In this document: positions 37,221-48,000 of the stretch, piece by piece
Layout: the number at the start of each line of letters is the position of its first letter
How positions within the stretch are numbered: the stretch's first letter is position 1
Source of the DNA: Onchocerca lupi
Taxonomy: Eukaryota > Nematoda > Chromadorea > Rhabditida > Onchocercidae
Direction: 5' to 3'
NCBI GenBank assembly: GCA_028564675.1
Contig: JAOVVO010000032.1
Coordinates: forward strand, 186,001 to 250,000
DNA length: 64,000 nucleotides
Notes under the pieces: generated by a model
Database searches by the model: none
The model's input: the letters and a program-made list of their open reading frames with translations, nothing else
Told to the model about the DNA's origin: nothing
Made by a program: the position numbers and the translations under genes

Positions 37221-40200
37221 ATGATACGTGGAGCACTTTGCCAGGTGCAGAATATATCAACACATGCGACGTGGAAAGCAGGAGAGCTGAAACGTTCGAA
37301 AACAATTACAACAAATGCCAAGGTACCATATGATTGTTGAAATATATAAGTTGCATAAAAACGAGAAAATTTAATATTTTAGTTTTATTGATCCGCTCAA
37401 GCTGTTTTATTGCATAATTTCTCTCAAAGTTTGAGACATTCTCTTTTATGCATTATGCGAAGCATGATTCGGCGGCAGAAGTTACTCTTGATAAATTGTA
37501 TTAAGCATCAGTTTTACCATCTTAACAGAAATTCATTCTGCAAATTGCTGTGAGATGTTTCCTTTATTAAATGTTTGATTTCCACAAACTTTGGTTCATT
37601 TTCTTAGCTCCTCTTAAAGTAAAACTAAAGTTTGCAGTGGGAAATCAACCATCACCCATTTAGATGTGAGATTCGGATAGTGCCAGATAGTATCAACATA
37701 ATTACCAACACTAGCGTTGTTCAATTATCTCATTGTTGAATCAGTCGAAAAAGTTTCGAATAAAATTATCTAAACTAATGTTAAGGATGGAAATGAACGA
37801 AATGGAACAAAAACGGAGAATCAAAACCTGAAAAGGACTTTGGTAAACACTGAAGAGAATTTAAATGAAACAAAAGTTCGTAAAGTGGAATTTCTGCATG
37901 AGTCATCGAATACTGTTGAGGTTTTCTTTGTTTAACTTGTCCAATTGCCAACATTATGGTTTTGTTGTTCTAATGAGCTAGTTTTAGAGTTTCCGAATAA
38001 GTGTTTAAACTAATGTTAAGAGTGAAAATGAGCAAAATGGAGCGAAAACCGAGAATTGGAGTCTGAAAAGGCTTTTGGTAAACGTGGAAGAAAACTTTAA
38101 CGAAACAAAAGTTCTGGAACTTCTGCATAAGTCACCGAATACTGTTGAGGTTTTCTTTATTCAACTTCGGCAGCATTGTGGTTCCTTTATTCATCTGATG
38201 GGCTGCTTTTAAGTAACAATTTTAGGTTGCTTTTTTGCTTGAATTCATGTCAATTCAGCATATATCTTGAAAGTTCAGGCAAACAAATATATATTTTTTC
38301 TCTTGTGTTTTCATGCATTTTTCTCTTACAGGCTAAGGATAGTGAATAAATATATAGTTTAAAGATTGATATTTCAATGGTTTTAGATTGAAACAAAAAC
38401 AACTAATTCAGAGGGACTGAAAGGCATAATATCCAGTATTTTGAGCATTGTCTGAAAATATAAAACTTATGTGGACAAGGCAAAAGTATGGCGAAATTTA
38501 AACGACCATCTTTTTGTTCAAAAAGCAATAATCATGAGAACAGCCTCAAACCTTTTTTCCCTTGAAAAAAATCTTTTATTAATAATTATTAGTCATTTTT
38601 CCGCATAAAAATCGCTCATTTGAAGAAATGCAAACTTTAAGCATCGATTGCATTTGTTTTTGTTTTTTTTTAGGTTGCAATACAAACCGATGTAATAGTT
38701 AATACTAAGTTGCCGGAATTAACAGCTGAAGATTTGAGATCATCGGAAGTTAACGCAAATTACTGGCGTCGATTAGAAGAGCGGTTATATGTTGAAAGTG
38801 AACGAGAAGCACAAATAAATTTTGAGGTCTGTTTATGCCGAATTCGTGATTTTTTATTATGGTGAGTAAGAAGACATTGTAAAAATATGTAGAATTCAAC
38901 AAAGTCATTTTTAAAATATTTTTTGACTTATTTGCATAAAAATCGCTCATTTGAAGAAATGCAAACTTTAAACATCTATTTATTTACATAAATAAAAATG
39001 TAAGTGTTCGCCATTAGAAGCCTTAAATCTCCGAAAGCTCTTCCCCGATTGCTTTCAAAATTTGATATAACCTTGCATTCGAATGGCCCTCTCTTTTTTA
39101 TAGATATATTTACTTTCTTTTGCATATAACTCCTGTGACAGATAAAAATAAGTGATCGGGCTGAATTTTTTGACCACGTTCAGCATCACGCCTTCATGAG
39201 CGGACAAAATTTATTGGCCAATCTGCTTTCTGCATTCACCGCGCCTATTTCTTGCATTCATTTTTACACAAGTTTTTTACCGATTAATTTGAAATTTTGA
39301 GAAAACATTGCATTTAAATAGGCGCGTTTTCCATACAGATACACCTCTTTTTTTTTTTTTTTTTTTTTTTTGATCTCTCCATAAGGTTAAACTTGTTTCC
39401 GCCAAAACATTCCGATTAACAGATAAACAAAGTGAGGTCAGCCAATCACAAGTCGACATGTTGGAGTTCAGGAAAGGAGGAGGAGCCTGAAAAGATTTAA
39501 AAGGTTCGGGTTTTGGAGTAAAATCAATCTCTAATTCGACAATAATTCGATCAACAAACAGTTCAGTTCAGAGTTGCACCGACACGGCGGCAGTTTTTTT
39601 ACAATGACACAGATCGACGCAGCGATAGTAGCAAATCGACAGTCAAGGAACTCTATTCTTCTCTACAAGTAACAAAAGGAATCCAATGATTAATTTGCTT
39701 GGATGTTCTCAAATAATTTCGAGGACAATGCTGATGCAATCGATCTGCTTTAGTTCATCCAAATGCTTCGCAGAAGATCGGATTCAATTCATTATACTCA
39801 CAGAACGGAAGTATTGCGACGATTAAATCAAATTGAGAAAGAACGGGCAGCAGCGAACGAGTGAACAAACAAAAAATGACTCAAATGCGAGTAGAAGCGA
39901 CATGCAACCAGACTAGAGAATGCACGGTTAGGAGCACGTCGATCGTGTTCCGCAGCTGCAGATCTGCTTCGTTCTGAACAGAATGAACGCGACAGGCTAA
40001 GAGTGGTTGAAAGACTCAACGAGAAACAGATCAGCGTCATAAATGACTCCATATTCAGCAATCACGCGACTACAATCGCCTTACATTGCGGGACACAATC
40101 CCAGTTGATGGTTATAGTTTGAATCCTCATGTTAGGGGGTGGAGAGAGGGGAAGGGGAGCTCAAACTATAATCATCAGCTGGATTATACGGAATGCAAGG

Positions 40201-40821
40201 TGCAACACGTGTATATAAAAACATGCGCATTCGATGCAATACGTATAAATAAAAATAGGCGCATTCGTTATGTCAAAATTTCAAAACAATAGATAAGAAC
40301 TTTCCGATATTTAAGATTTCGAACTAATATAGATAAGGCGCGTGTTTAAGAACTTTGAGAGATTTAATATTTTGAACAAGCGAACATTTATATTTTTAGT
40401 TATATAGACTAGCTTGAGCCGGATGCACTGAGTGTGGGCGAGTACAACTCGTTATAAAAATGGAGTTATTTTTTTTTTTTTTTTTTCGCTGAGAAATTTC
40501 AAAATGGCTAATATTTTTATATGGAAAGTATTTTCCAAAAGTTAAATCCAATATATGGTGAAGTTGAAAAATTAGCATTTTATTCAACAGTATGAACATT
40601 GAAATTTTTATGGCAGCTGAATTAAAAAAAAAAAATGTACATTGTAGTTATCGATTCGTCTTGCCAAACTAAATGAAGAAATTGCGGAGAAAGAGGAAGA
40701 TTATTTGGCACTTAAGCATTATATTTCTGTCAAAGAAAGTATCGGACATCTTAACGAATCTGAATTAAGCGAAAATAGGGAGGTTGGAAGAGATGAAAAT
40801 AACATATCCCAGAAAACTTGA
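37221..40821 (+). CDS. gmn-1: Geminin-family coiled-coil protein (replication licensing inhibitor)
   Basis: Three exons, 37221-37322, 38674-38826 and 40648-40821, are all phase 0 and give 142 residues. The diagnostic part begins at Tyr64-Trp65 (ANYWRRLEERL), matching the QYWKEVAEKR start of the geminin coiled coil as recalled. It continues as heptads through LAKLNEEIAEKEEDYLALK and an ISVKESIGHL tail to about residue 122, then an acidic end. Geminin dimerises through this coil and sequesters the licensing factor CDT1; the related MCIDAS/GEMC1 proteins share the coil, so another family member is possible. The N-terminal 63 residues are shorter than in vertebrate geminin, and the only RxxL (RGAL, 3-6) is a weak destruction-box candidate. 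Possible trans-splice acceptors (CGATTTTAG, TTTATTTAG) lie 130-142 bp... of non-coding leader upstream at 37178-37191. Both introns are repeat-laden. The family call rests on the coil and exon 2-3 continuity. Confidence 0.75.
37750..38215. repeat. Tandem duplication, 234-bp period, in geminin intron 1
   Basis: Two diverged copies (about 37750-37983 and 37984-38215) share segments such as TAAACTAATGTTAAG, TTTGGTAAAC and AATACTGTTGAGGTTTTCTT in the same order and spacing. They carry no open frame. Confidence 0.8.
38603..38640 (+). repeat. 38-bp direct repeat, left copy (5' of geminin exon 2)
   Basis: Beginning GCATAAAAATCGCTCATTTG, this sequence is identical over 38 bp to 38934-38971. The copy ends 33 bp before geminin exon 2, and the pair brackets that exon. 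Confidence 0.9.
38934..38971 (+). repeat. 38-bp direct repeat, right copy (3' of geminin exon 2)
   Basis: This is the exact second copy of 38603-38640, offset by 331 bp. It lies 107 bp after the end of geminin exon 2 and adjoins the element that begins near 38985. Confidence 0.9.
39603..40133 (+). pseudogene. Decayed Arg/Ala/Glu-rich coding-like sequence
   Basis: Plus-strand fragments in changing frames have a coherent charged, alanine-rich flavour: MTQIDAAIVANRQ (from 39603, stop after 22 codons), VLRRLNQIEKERAAANE, and then RLENARLGARRSCSAAADLL followed by RSEQNERDRLRVVERLNEKQ. Base composition is richer in GC than the surroundings. Such R/E/A repeat tracts occur in several transposon-borne proteins, but I cannot assign a family. 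Frameshifts and stops make it non-functional as read. Confidence 0.35.
40101..40182 (+). repeat. Hairpin with G-rich loop
   Basis: Arms 40101-40122 and 40161-40182 (CCAGTTGATG..ATAGTTTGA and its complement) match at about 20 of 22 positions. The loop holds G tracts at 40135-40139, 40148-40151 and 40154-40157. Confidence 0.75.
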
Positions 40822-42360
40822 TCATCTCGTTATGTATAATATACACTTATAAAAAACAGCATACATTAATTAAATACACTTCTTGCGTTGAAATGTGCTA
40901 ATTACTCATATGAAACGTTTCATTAAATAGCTCTGATTCGAAATATTTTCCGTCTTGCTTTTCATGACTGACTATTAATTATTTTTCTCCTTTTTTGCTA
41001 GTTGTATTGATATTAAATAATCTCTGTCATATTATCTTATTTAAAAACAATAATCTTTTTCAAAATTTCATACATCATTTTGTCTATAGTTACGCTAGTG
41101 AGTCGATTAAATTTCAGGAAATTGCGAGAAAGGATTTATTCCATCCATCTATCAGTTTTTCTTTATTGTATAATTGTATTCATTGTATTGTCATGTTTGC
41201 CCTGTAAATTGATTTGTTTTCTGAGCAAATGAATTGCAGTTGCAATGAATTCATATCTTTTTTTATTAACTTTAATATCGATAATTCATCCTACGTTGCC
41301 TTATTTATTATGTAGAGTTTTTTGGGCTTCTTCCTTCTCTTTATTATACTGTCGAATGATTTAAGAATATTTGATTAGTGATTAGTGCGAATATCACCGA
41401 AATTAAAAAATTTTCATCTCTTATTTGATTCTTGATCTTGAATTTGATTGAATTTCCTCGCTTCTGCTAATTTTTTGTTTTATGAATTACCGAATTATAT
41501 GTTATCTTAGATGGTTTCATGTATATTTTGGGAATTTTATGCCATTATTAACATTAGGATCATGTATAGAAAACAAAACTTTGTTAATTTCTGGTCATTA
41601 AATTGTTCCACAAGTTGTCTTGTAGTTCTTTACTTTTTTACTTTGTAATATATTGAAATATTATTAAAATTTGCTGTACTTTTCTTTCTCTTTGTTATTA
41701 AGATTTAAAAATGGTTTTTTTTTCGATTTTCACGACTATTCATTAAAATATTTTCAACTTGGAAATGTTCCCGCTTAAATCATTATTTGCAGTAACAATT
41801 CTGAGACGAAAATATTCCAATTTTATGTTCTTCTTAAAATTTATTAGCAAAGCAAATATGTATTTATGATCCGGATAAATTTTTCCGAAATTTTTATTTT
41901 TAAATACCAAAATAAATAGCATTGAATTATTTTTGGATGATTAGTAAATATGTAGGATGAATATCGGAAACAAGTAGCATAGTCAATTTTCTGGTACCAA
42001 ACATGTATATTCCATTAATTAATATTTTTAAAGGGTTGGTGGTTGATGTGTGTGCGTGCATTTTCTTTCGTCGTAATCTCTATAACATGTATAGATAGAA
42101 GAAAAGATTTATAGACTTATGTGAATAATTAGATGGATAGGTTTTGGGGATAGGGACATGATGACACCTATCATGGTTCATTGTCACGCTAAATAATCAG
42201 CGAGGTCATTAAGTTCGACTTTTGATGCTTGTTTGTGGCTAATATTTTACGGATGTTAACATTCGAAACTAAAGAAAGTTTAAAATATTGGGATTCTATA
42301 TCAATTTCAATATTGTATCAAGTGATGAAGTGAGTTCCAATTCTGTATGAAGTATTTAAC

Positions 42361-42600
42361 TATTATTTGAGGGATCCGGAAAGAAGTGGAGGGCGACAAC
42401 AACAAAAGGCTACTTCCGTCGTCGGTCCTCCTCGAGGAGGATAGAGTAAGGCCTGTGGGTGATAATGAGAATGCTGGCGAAGATCACCCTTAGGTTCGGC
42501 GGTCTCCGAATCGACGTTTAGATGGAGGAAGAGGACGCGGGAGACCTCAGGTACAGGAATTAGTAGCACTAACCGACTCGGAAGCGGAGAGAATTCATGG
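42361..42600 (+). pseudogene. GC-rich decayed coding-like block, tentatively Y-box-protein tail
   Basis: The 240-bp block is sharply GC-richer than its flanks. Plus-strand frames give GYFRRRSSSRR, DRVRPVGDNENAGEDHP, stop, then VRRSPNRRLDGGRGRGRPQ, interrupted by stops and frame changes. Arg/Gly-rich RRRP and RGRGRP tails with GDNENAG-like spacers recall the C-terminal region of Y-box/cold-shock RNA-binding proteins, so a processed-pseudogene fragment is plausible. No cold-shock domain is present and the assignment is from memory. Confidence 0.3.
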
Positions 42601-42642
42601 AGGAAAAGTTGCTGCTTATGCTAGTAATAGCAGCAGTTTAAA

Positions 42643-43131
42643 AATAGTCTATAGAATTTTCAAGGAGGAGTGATATATTGGCAATAAATATTTGCAAGAA
42701 CGATAATTTGACAGACTTTCAAAAATTGTCGAGTAATCAAAATTTGTTTAAAAATTTCGAAATCAATTTAAAATCCGGTTTAAAGTTTAATTTCTTCCTG
42801 CATGCGATAGTCTACAGAATTTTCAAGGGAGAATAATATATTAGCAAAAAATATTTGCAAGAATGATAATTTGAGATATTATCAAAAATTTTGGAATAAT
42901 TAAAAAATTTTTAGAAATTTCGAAATTAATTCAAAATCAAATTTAAAGTTCATTTTCTTTCGGCTTGCGATAATCTGTAGAGTTTTCGAGGAGGAGTATT
43001 ATATTGGCAAGAAATTTTTGCGAGAAAGATAATTTAACAGATTTTCAAGAACTTTTGAACTATCAAATTTTGATTAAAAATTTCGAAATCAATTTAAAAT
43101 CAAATTTGACCTTGAATTTCTTTCGGTATGC
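42643..43131. repeat. Three tandem copies of a 163-bp repeat
   Basis: Units begin at 42643, 42806 and 42969, exactly 163 bp apart. Each runs from a GATAGTCTATAGAATTTTC-like start through ATATTGGCAA, ATTTGCAAGAA, GATAATTTGA and TTTCGAAATCAATTTAAAAT to a CTTTCGGCTTGC-like end. Divergence between units is roughly 15-25% by eye. The array directly follows the GC-rich block at 42361-42600. Confidence 0.9.
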
Positions 43132-45027
43132 ACTTAAGGGCAAAGACGAAGGTTGTGTTTAAGAATGGAAATTTTGATTAATTTTCAACAAAGTTTTATT
43201 ACATAAATATACGGAAAGAAAATGTTCACAGTTTAATCAAATATCAGCTAACATTTTTGGCAACAGTAAATGAGAAAAGCAAAAGTGATCCAAAATAAAA
43301 TAATGAGCTAAAAGAAAAAACAAATTTTTATTGTTCAAAGATTTAATCTCACAGAATGCCTTTGAGGGGCAAAAAGTTGCACCATGTACAGAAAATATTT
43401 CTTTTTTTTTTTTTTTTTTTTTTGCGTAATTTTTTCAATATGCCATTTTTGCAAAGACTTTCGTTATATTTCTTGAATCATCAAGTGATCTTTAATTTCC
43501 GAATTTCTGTTTTTCATACTAGCTTTTTTTCTTAAAGTTTCATTTAGCACATTATTTGTTTATACTTCAGGTAACTGACGATGAACTATTCGAGAATTCG
43601 CGAGGCATGAAAGTAAAGGGAGAAATTCATTAGAAAATAAATGGAAAAACCTGAAAATTGCTTGTTATTGGTGATGAGCATTATTCATTCTATCATGATC
43701 TCTAACCTCTCCAAGAACGGTATTCTACTTTATTTTTCCATCTTCCTGAAGGTCACACTAATAAAATTCATTCTTTTGTTAAGGACTTCACCTTGAAAAA
43801 TGTATTTCTAAATTTAATTCTAGAAAATGAGGAATATGACAAGAATTGATAATAGCGAAATATTAAGCTGCAATGTATTATAGACTTTCAGAAATCAGTA
43901 AAGAAAATGAAGAAACGAAGGTTTTGGAACGATGTCTTTTTACTCATCCACGTTCATCTTGAGAATTGTTTTATCCAGAAAAATAAGTTAGTGAGCAAGG
44001 GATATAAATATAACTCTTCAAATAAATTTCTTGAATGACAAACTATAATCAAAAAGAAAGTCGGTCCAAACTGAAAAACAAATCAAAATCCCGTTCCACA
44101 AAAATGATCATTATCATAACTGGTATATTTGTTTCCGCTTTGTGTTTTCATGCTTAGGTTATTTCTTTTCCATGATTAACTAATTCATGTTATTTGAATA
44201 TCAGTTGTTAGAAGAAATGAAACCAACAGTCTTTAATCGTAATTAAATATCGATTTAAATGAAGCTCGATTATAAACATTATGGTGAAATGTTAATAAAT
44301 TAAGTGAAAGAAAAATATATCAAAAAGAAAACGGAGAAAAAATATAATAGAATTTTGATATGACAGACAAATGGTAATAAAAATGATTTAGTTTATGCAA
44401 AAAAATTCTAGAAAATAAAAACCGCAAAATTCGAATACGGGCGGAAGTCAACGAAACATTGGAGTTATTTTAGTTTCATAAATATTTGGAAAGAACAAGA
44501 ACTTGATTTTAAAAATCAATTCTAGAAAAGATAGAAATAAATAAATAAGATAGAAAATGGATCTGTTAAACAGAAATACGTAATTATGCATAAAAGAATA
44601 GAAAAACATGAAATATTATGTTAAATAATTGTATCAATAATTGCAAAAAATGAATTATCTAGAATGAGTAAGAAAAAAAACTCAGAACAAAACTTAAAGT
44701 ACTGTAATGTAATGTCTTATCCAATAATCAAATTTCTGCAACTGAGAATATGTCAGGGAAAGTTGAAAAACAAAATAACATATATAATACATATAAAAAA
44801 CAGAACAGCAGAATGCACATTAATATATTTATTAATGCACATTAATAAATATATACATTCATTATTAATACTTCAACGTAAAAATATTTTCAATAATTTC
44901 AGAAGTATCCATAGATAGTTTCCATATATAAAATTTTGTTTTCACTGATCTTTTACTTCATTGGCTAACTGTATTGGCAGTCAAAAAGTAAGATTTTGGA
45001 AAAAGTTAAATAGAAATTCCGGCATCC

Positions 45028-45033
45028 TTTATT
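45028..45033 (-). terminator. AATAAA polyadenylation signal of DNJ-27
   Basis: On the minus strand AATAAA lies about 50 bases past the stop codon of the DnaJ/thioredoxin gene, a typical position. Confidence 0.6.
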
Positions 45034-45083
45034 AACTCACTAAATTTAAGAATTAAAGTAAAATAGATATTCGATCTTAATCT

Positions 45084-48000
45084 TTATAACTCAGTCTTAT
45101 AAAGAAGATCTGTTTTAGTCAATTCTTTTTCAACTTGATGTATAATAGTATCTGAATTTTGAGATTCAATTTGAACTCCATTAGCTATTTGAATATGGTT
45201 GCCTCGTGAACCGCTATAGAATCGAACAGTAGGATAAACGGTGACACCAACATTTTGACAAACATTTGGCCAAAGTCCACAATCGACTTTCGCAAATTTC
45301 ACACGACCCTCGAGAATCTAAAAAAGAATCGAATTAAAAGAAATATGAATTAAATTGAAAGCAGAAAACTACAAAAAATTACAAGTATGTATCGTTATTT
45401 GCATTTCAACTAAATAAGCGTGTAAATTCTGAAAATTGAAAAATTATTACAAAAAAAAAAATGCTCTGCATATAATGATGCTGCTTATGCAAATATTTCT
45501 CCAACGATTCAAAATGTCAAATATTTAAAACGAAAAAATAATTAATTTCCACAGTAATCTATAGTATCAATTGCTTCAAACGATTGAATGAGGCAAACAT
45601 CGAAAAAAATGACAAGAAAAAAAAATATCGGAAAATAAAATCAAACTATTATTCCATTAGAAATTTTGAAGAGAGATTTCTAATATTATATAAATGAATA
45701 TAACGAAAAAAATTCTAATTACTTTAAAAATAAATCTTTTGACTTGAAAAAGTTCAGAACAGAAAGATGCTAGCGAAGATTTTGTTTATCGACTTTCTGC
45801 AATTGTTTAAATTTCATAGAACTGTAAGCTTATTTTTTTAACATACTTCGGCAATATGCTCAAAAACAGGCGCAAATTCAATGCAATGTGAGCACCAAGT
45901 GACAAAAAAGTCAACCAGCCACGGCGCATCATCATTCAACACTTTGGCAAAGAAGTCGTTTCCCATGATGATAACTTTCGATGGCAAATAATTTCTCAGC
46001 CATACTTCCATGGATCGATGATCACGCCACCAGTTTGAAGGATAATCTCTACAAGCCTACTTTCATGATTAATCTTAGAAAAAGACAGATAATCATGCAT
46101 ATGAAAGCCTGCATATAGCATACTTTCAATAAAATATAAGCAAAGAGTTACAACTCCATTCATTATAGCGACAGTTATATAAATGAAAAAATATTATATA
46201 AGCATTTTAAGTTATCTGTGTAACAATTTTTTTATCACTAAAAAAACTAGTGAGAGCTTGATACTAATACTCACATGGCGTTAGAACCAGAAGAATAGAG
46301 GCGAATAGTTGGATAACTTTGGATACCCAAATTTACGCACAGATGTCGATGATGATCACAATCTACCATTCCGAAATGAATAAATTCTTTCATGCGCATA
46401 TTTCGAGCGAGCTTCTTGTACTCAGGTGCTAACTAATATCATTTCAAAATTGAACATGTATTATTATATCAAATAAATATAACAATAAAACAACTAGCGT
46501 AAATTTAGAGCGGTTAAAAGTCCAATATTTAGAAAGCTTAATATTTCTAATTTTCATAGGCATAATTAATGCATACCTGATTACAAGGACCACACCACGG
46601 TGCATAAAAATCAACCAGCCAAACAATGCCCTGTTTTCGATCCAAAATCAGAGAATCAAAATCCGATGGTGATAAGTTGACTACTATTGGATTACGTGCA
46701 TCCTGGTCATATTTTTTAAATATATATATTTGAACAATTGAAAATAAATCATTTAAAATTTTTTAAAACTTTAAGCGACAGCAGATTTTCTGGACTAACT
46801 TCAATAAATTCCGCTATTGCACTGACATCCAAATAACCTGCACGCGCAGAATATCTATCACCACTGCGCCAAAGTATATTTGGATAACTGAAAAAGTGCG
46901 ATTTCAAAATGAGTAAGAAATTATATATAAGTGTATAATGATATTTAAGAGCAATAAAGCACTTTTTTGGTCAGAAATATCAGTAATACCAATCAAATAT
47001 CCTCTTTTTTCCACTAATTCACAAAAATGGTAAATTTGAAAATGTTTGTAAAAATCTTGTTCGCTATAGGAAATTCAAAGAGAAAAAGGAAAAGGAAATT
47101 CACAGTTTTTATTGCACCATTCTAAAAACTTACGCGTTAATATTCGCTTTTTTACAAATGTCACCATGTTGATCGCAATCAAAAGTTCCAATTTTTATAT
47201 TTTCCACATAGTTATGAAGTCTTCTCAATTCTTTCAACAAACGCAAACAAGGTGGGCACCACTGAAAAAACGAAGTGCCAAACAGGAAAAATCGAAATTG
47301 ATAAACCGACGAAAAATAATAAATAGCTTACTGGAGCGTAATAATCGATAAGCCATTCATCACCGGAATCAATAGCGGATGCATAGGTTTCGGGCGTAAG
47401 AGTAACAAGTGGTGAAGAATGGCTTTCTGTAGCAAACCGGGCAATATCATGTACTGTTTCCATCTTTCCTGCATTAAAAAAGAGTTCTTCAAGATTTCAA
47501 AGATTCCTACCCAGGACTTTCTAATTCTAAATCCAACTCTCATTTAGCATCTAATATTTGAATTATGCTGAAATCACTGAAAAATGATACTTTATGATAC
47601 AGTAAAAAAAAACCGTGATATATTTCATAGCTTCCTTGTTTTTTGAACAGGACCCATTTCGGAAATTTAGTCAGTTTCAGATTCTCACATATATCTTTTA
47701 TTTTGGAACAATCAGCAAGATATACCTGTATAGAAAGAGAAACTTTGCGGACGTAAATGAATAGAAAAACCACAAGATTAACCCGTATTTAAGTTATTTC
47801 ATTTTTACTAATTCGAATTGATTGATTTTCGCAATTAAATCAATATGACAAAGAAAATAGCAGAATTCCTAAAAACTTCTAAACATAAACTTAATTACTT
47901 GATCAGTTGAAAACTATTATAAAATTCATCTTAGTGCTTGGTAATGATCTCATAATAAAATACAAGTCAGTAATTTAAACGATATAAATCTAAAATACTT

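Larger units (their letters stand above)
38985..40408. mobile_element. Foldback-like composite element in geminin intron 2
   Basis: The left end (38985-39350) and right end (about 40230-40408) carry related subunits in opposite orientation. The outermost unit contains AAATGT..GTTCG and AAATCTCCGAAAG on the left and its complement (CTTTGAGAGATTTAATATT..CGAACATTTATATTTTTA) on the right. A second unit with GCATTCGAATAGGCGCG-like sequence recurs two or more times at each end. The interior (39470-40200) is GC-richer and holds decayed coding-like sequence and a G-rich hairpin. A solitary copy of the end unit lies at 6001-6150. The structure fits a Foldback/long-TIR DNA element or a nested insertion; no transposase was recognised. 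Confidence 0.5.
40822..45083. other. Intergenic region between geminin and DNJ-27 (convergent 3' ends)
   Basis: This is AT-rich DNA between two convergent genes. Apart from the GC-rich coding-like block (42361-42600), the three-copy 163-bp repeat (42643-43131), a poly-T run of about 20 (near 43405-43425) and an AATAAA for the minus-strand gene (45028-45033), I see nothing that supports a gene. Confidence 0.55.
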
